From assembly GCA_035255485.1 (NCBI GenBank), contig DATEZO010000034.1, positions 1 through 32,916 of the forward strand: DNA of 32,916 bases, read 5' to 3'. The notes under the pieces were generated by a model. It searched no databases, was not told the DNA's origin, and saw only the letters and a list, made by a program, of their open reading frames with translations. This DNA comes from DATEZO01 sp035255485 (GTDB lineage Bacteria; Pseudomonadota; Gammaproteobacteria; Burkholderiales; Burkholderiaceae_D). Position numbers and translations under genes: made by a program. Below, in pieces: positions 31,945-32,916 of this stretch; positions within the stretch are counted from its first letter, which is position 1, and each line of letters begins with the position of its first letter.

Positions 31945-32916
31945 ATGAAAATGCTCAATATTTCCGATATGAAGATTGGCGCACGACTTGCCTTGGGCTT
32001 TGGTCTTATGCTTCTGTGCGCAATTGGGCTGCTTGCGCTCGGATTATGGCGCATGAGTGCTTTGCAAGCAGGTGCGAACTTGATTGTAAATGAAAAGGTT
32101 GCCGGTTTGTCCAGTGCAATGGATATGCGCGAAGGCGGATGGTCCCTGGCATTGTCATTGAGGAAAGTCGCTACACCTACTGATGCCACTGAAGCCGAAC
32201 TGGAAAGTAAAAAACTGACCCTGATTCTTGATAAGTACGCAAAATCAGAAGCGGAAGTGAAAAAATTGGCGACCAGTACGCAAACAAAGGCAACCTTCGA
32301 TGCCGTCGCCGACAAAAAACAGGCGGTATTACCAATAATTGCAAAGATTAAGGCGCTGGTCGCTGGCGGCAATTACTTCGATAGCTCATTATTGTTGAAG
32401 TCGGATTTTTTGCCGCTGCACGAGAAATGGATTGAAAGCCTTGACGCATTGGCTGAACAGCAGAAGGAGGAAATGAAGGAAACCTACGAGGCTTCGAAGA
32501 GAGATTACGAGAATACACAAATAGGCTTGTTCGCGGTGGGTATGCTTACCATCGCGTTAGGAGTATTCATCTCCTGGTTTACCAGACGCAGTATTACCGG
32601 TCCGTTGCAAGATGCTGCTCGCATTGCAGATGCCATTGCAAACGGCAATCTTACCGCTGAAATCCAGGCAAAAACACGAGACGAGGCTGGAATGCTTTTG
32701 GCCTCTCTGAAAAAGATGCAAACCAATCTGGTGGCGACTATCAATCGCATCAAGCAAGGCACGGATTCGATCACGCTGGCATCGCGGGAGATCGCTACCG
32801 GGAATGCGGACCTGTCATCGCGCACGGAATCGCAGGCCGGCTCGCTGGAAGAGACGGCCTCGTCGATGGAAGAACTGACCTCCACGGTGAAGCAGAATGC
32901 GGACAATGCGCGGCAA
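31945..32916 (+). CDS. Methyl-accepting chemotaxis protein (3' end beyond window)
   Basis: This inner-membrane chemoreceptor is cut off by the window end after 324 codons. It has a cytoplasmic stub, a first transmembrane helix (~13-35), a four-helix-bundle-type periplasmic domain (~36-190) without recognisable ligand-binding arginines, a second transmembrane helix (~193-212), a HAMP domain (RRSITGPLQDAARIADAIANG) and the start of the signalling domain with the first methylation helix (SSRTESQAGSLEETASSMEE). The usual cytoplasmic tip is missing only because the window stops. The start may be 31945 or the ATG at 31951. It lies 79 nt after cheW and is probably in the same operon. The ligand is unknown. 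Confidence 0.95.
   Translation, partial: MKMLNISDMKIGARLALGFGLMLLCAIGLLALGLWRMSALQAGANLIVNEKVAGLSSAMDMREGGWSLALSLRKVATPTDATEAELESKKLTLILDKYAKSEAEVKKLATSTQTKATFDAVADKKQAVLPIIAKIKALVAGGNYFDSSLLLKSDFLPLHEKWIESLDALAEQQKEEMKETYEASKRDYENTQIGLFAVGMLTIALGVFISWFTRRSITGPLQDAARIADAIANGNLTAEIQAKTRDEAGMLLASLKKMQTNLVATINRIKQGTDSITLASREIATGNADLSSRTESQAGSLEETASSMEELTSTVKQNADNARQ

Noticed and set aside
1..32916. CRISPR arrays, rRNA genes, toxin-antitoxin pairs or prophage genes
   Set aside because: No regularly spaced repeats, rRNA segments or recognisable toxin, antitoxin or phage proteins were seen on reading the window.

Overview
The window reads as chromosomal DNA of a flagellated betaproteobacterium of the order Burkholderiales, most likely Oxalobacteraceae (Herminiimonas/Janthinobacterium-like). 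The grounds are an FlhDC-controlled motility and chemotaxis locus, the protein sequences of MotA, FabI and RhlE, and a mltD-gloB-yafS-rnhA-dnaQ-tRNA block in the E. coli order. No database search was run. The first ~16 kb is clearly GC-richer than the second half, and 23.5-24.2 kb is notably AT-rich.

Layout. 1-4.2 kb (minus strand): a LolD-like ATPase, a large FtsX-type permease and a secreted AttH/CrtC-type lipocalin-like protein (cut by the window edge), forming an AttEFGH-like export operon. 4.3-7.7 kb (minus): a PhnD-PhnC-PhnE-PhnE type importer without any phosphonate catabolism genes. 7.7-8.1 kb: a divergent region packed with perfect inverted repeats. 8.1-13.9 kb: egtD-egtB (plus), selD/senC and senB (minus), and senA (plus, divergent from senB). 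Together these encode hercynine, ergothioneine and selenoneine synthesis. 14.0-16.5 kb (minus): rhlE and fabI. 16.8-21.4 kb: mltD, gloB (minus), a YafS-like methyltransferase, rnhA, dnaQ and tRNA-Val(CAC) (plus). 21.5-23.3 kb: decayed IS elements (an ISL3-family fragment and a frameshifted IS110-family transposase). 24.0-32.9 kb (plus): a hairpin leader, flhD, flhC, a membrane methyltransferase, motA, motB, a CheZ-like gene, cheY, cheA, cheW and a chemoreceptor cut by the window end.

The most interesting system is the selenium/sulfur-imidazole module. EgtD trimethylates histidine to hercynine, EgtB inserts sulfur, SelD makes selenophosphate, SenB makes a selenosugar and SenA joins it to hercynine to give selenoneine. 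The neighbouring PhnDCE-like importer fits the transporter class often annotated as 'putative selenate ABC transporter', so uptake and use of selenium may be encoded side by side. SenABC chemistry is published (2022). What deserves a second look here is the integrated locus, its structured egtD leader, and the senA/senB start codons that overlap head to head with promoters lying inside each other's coding sequence.
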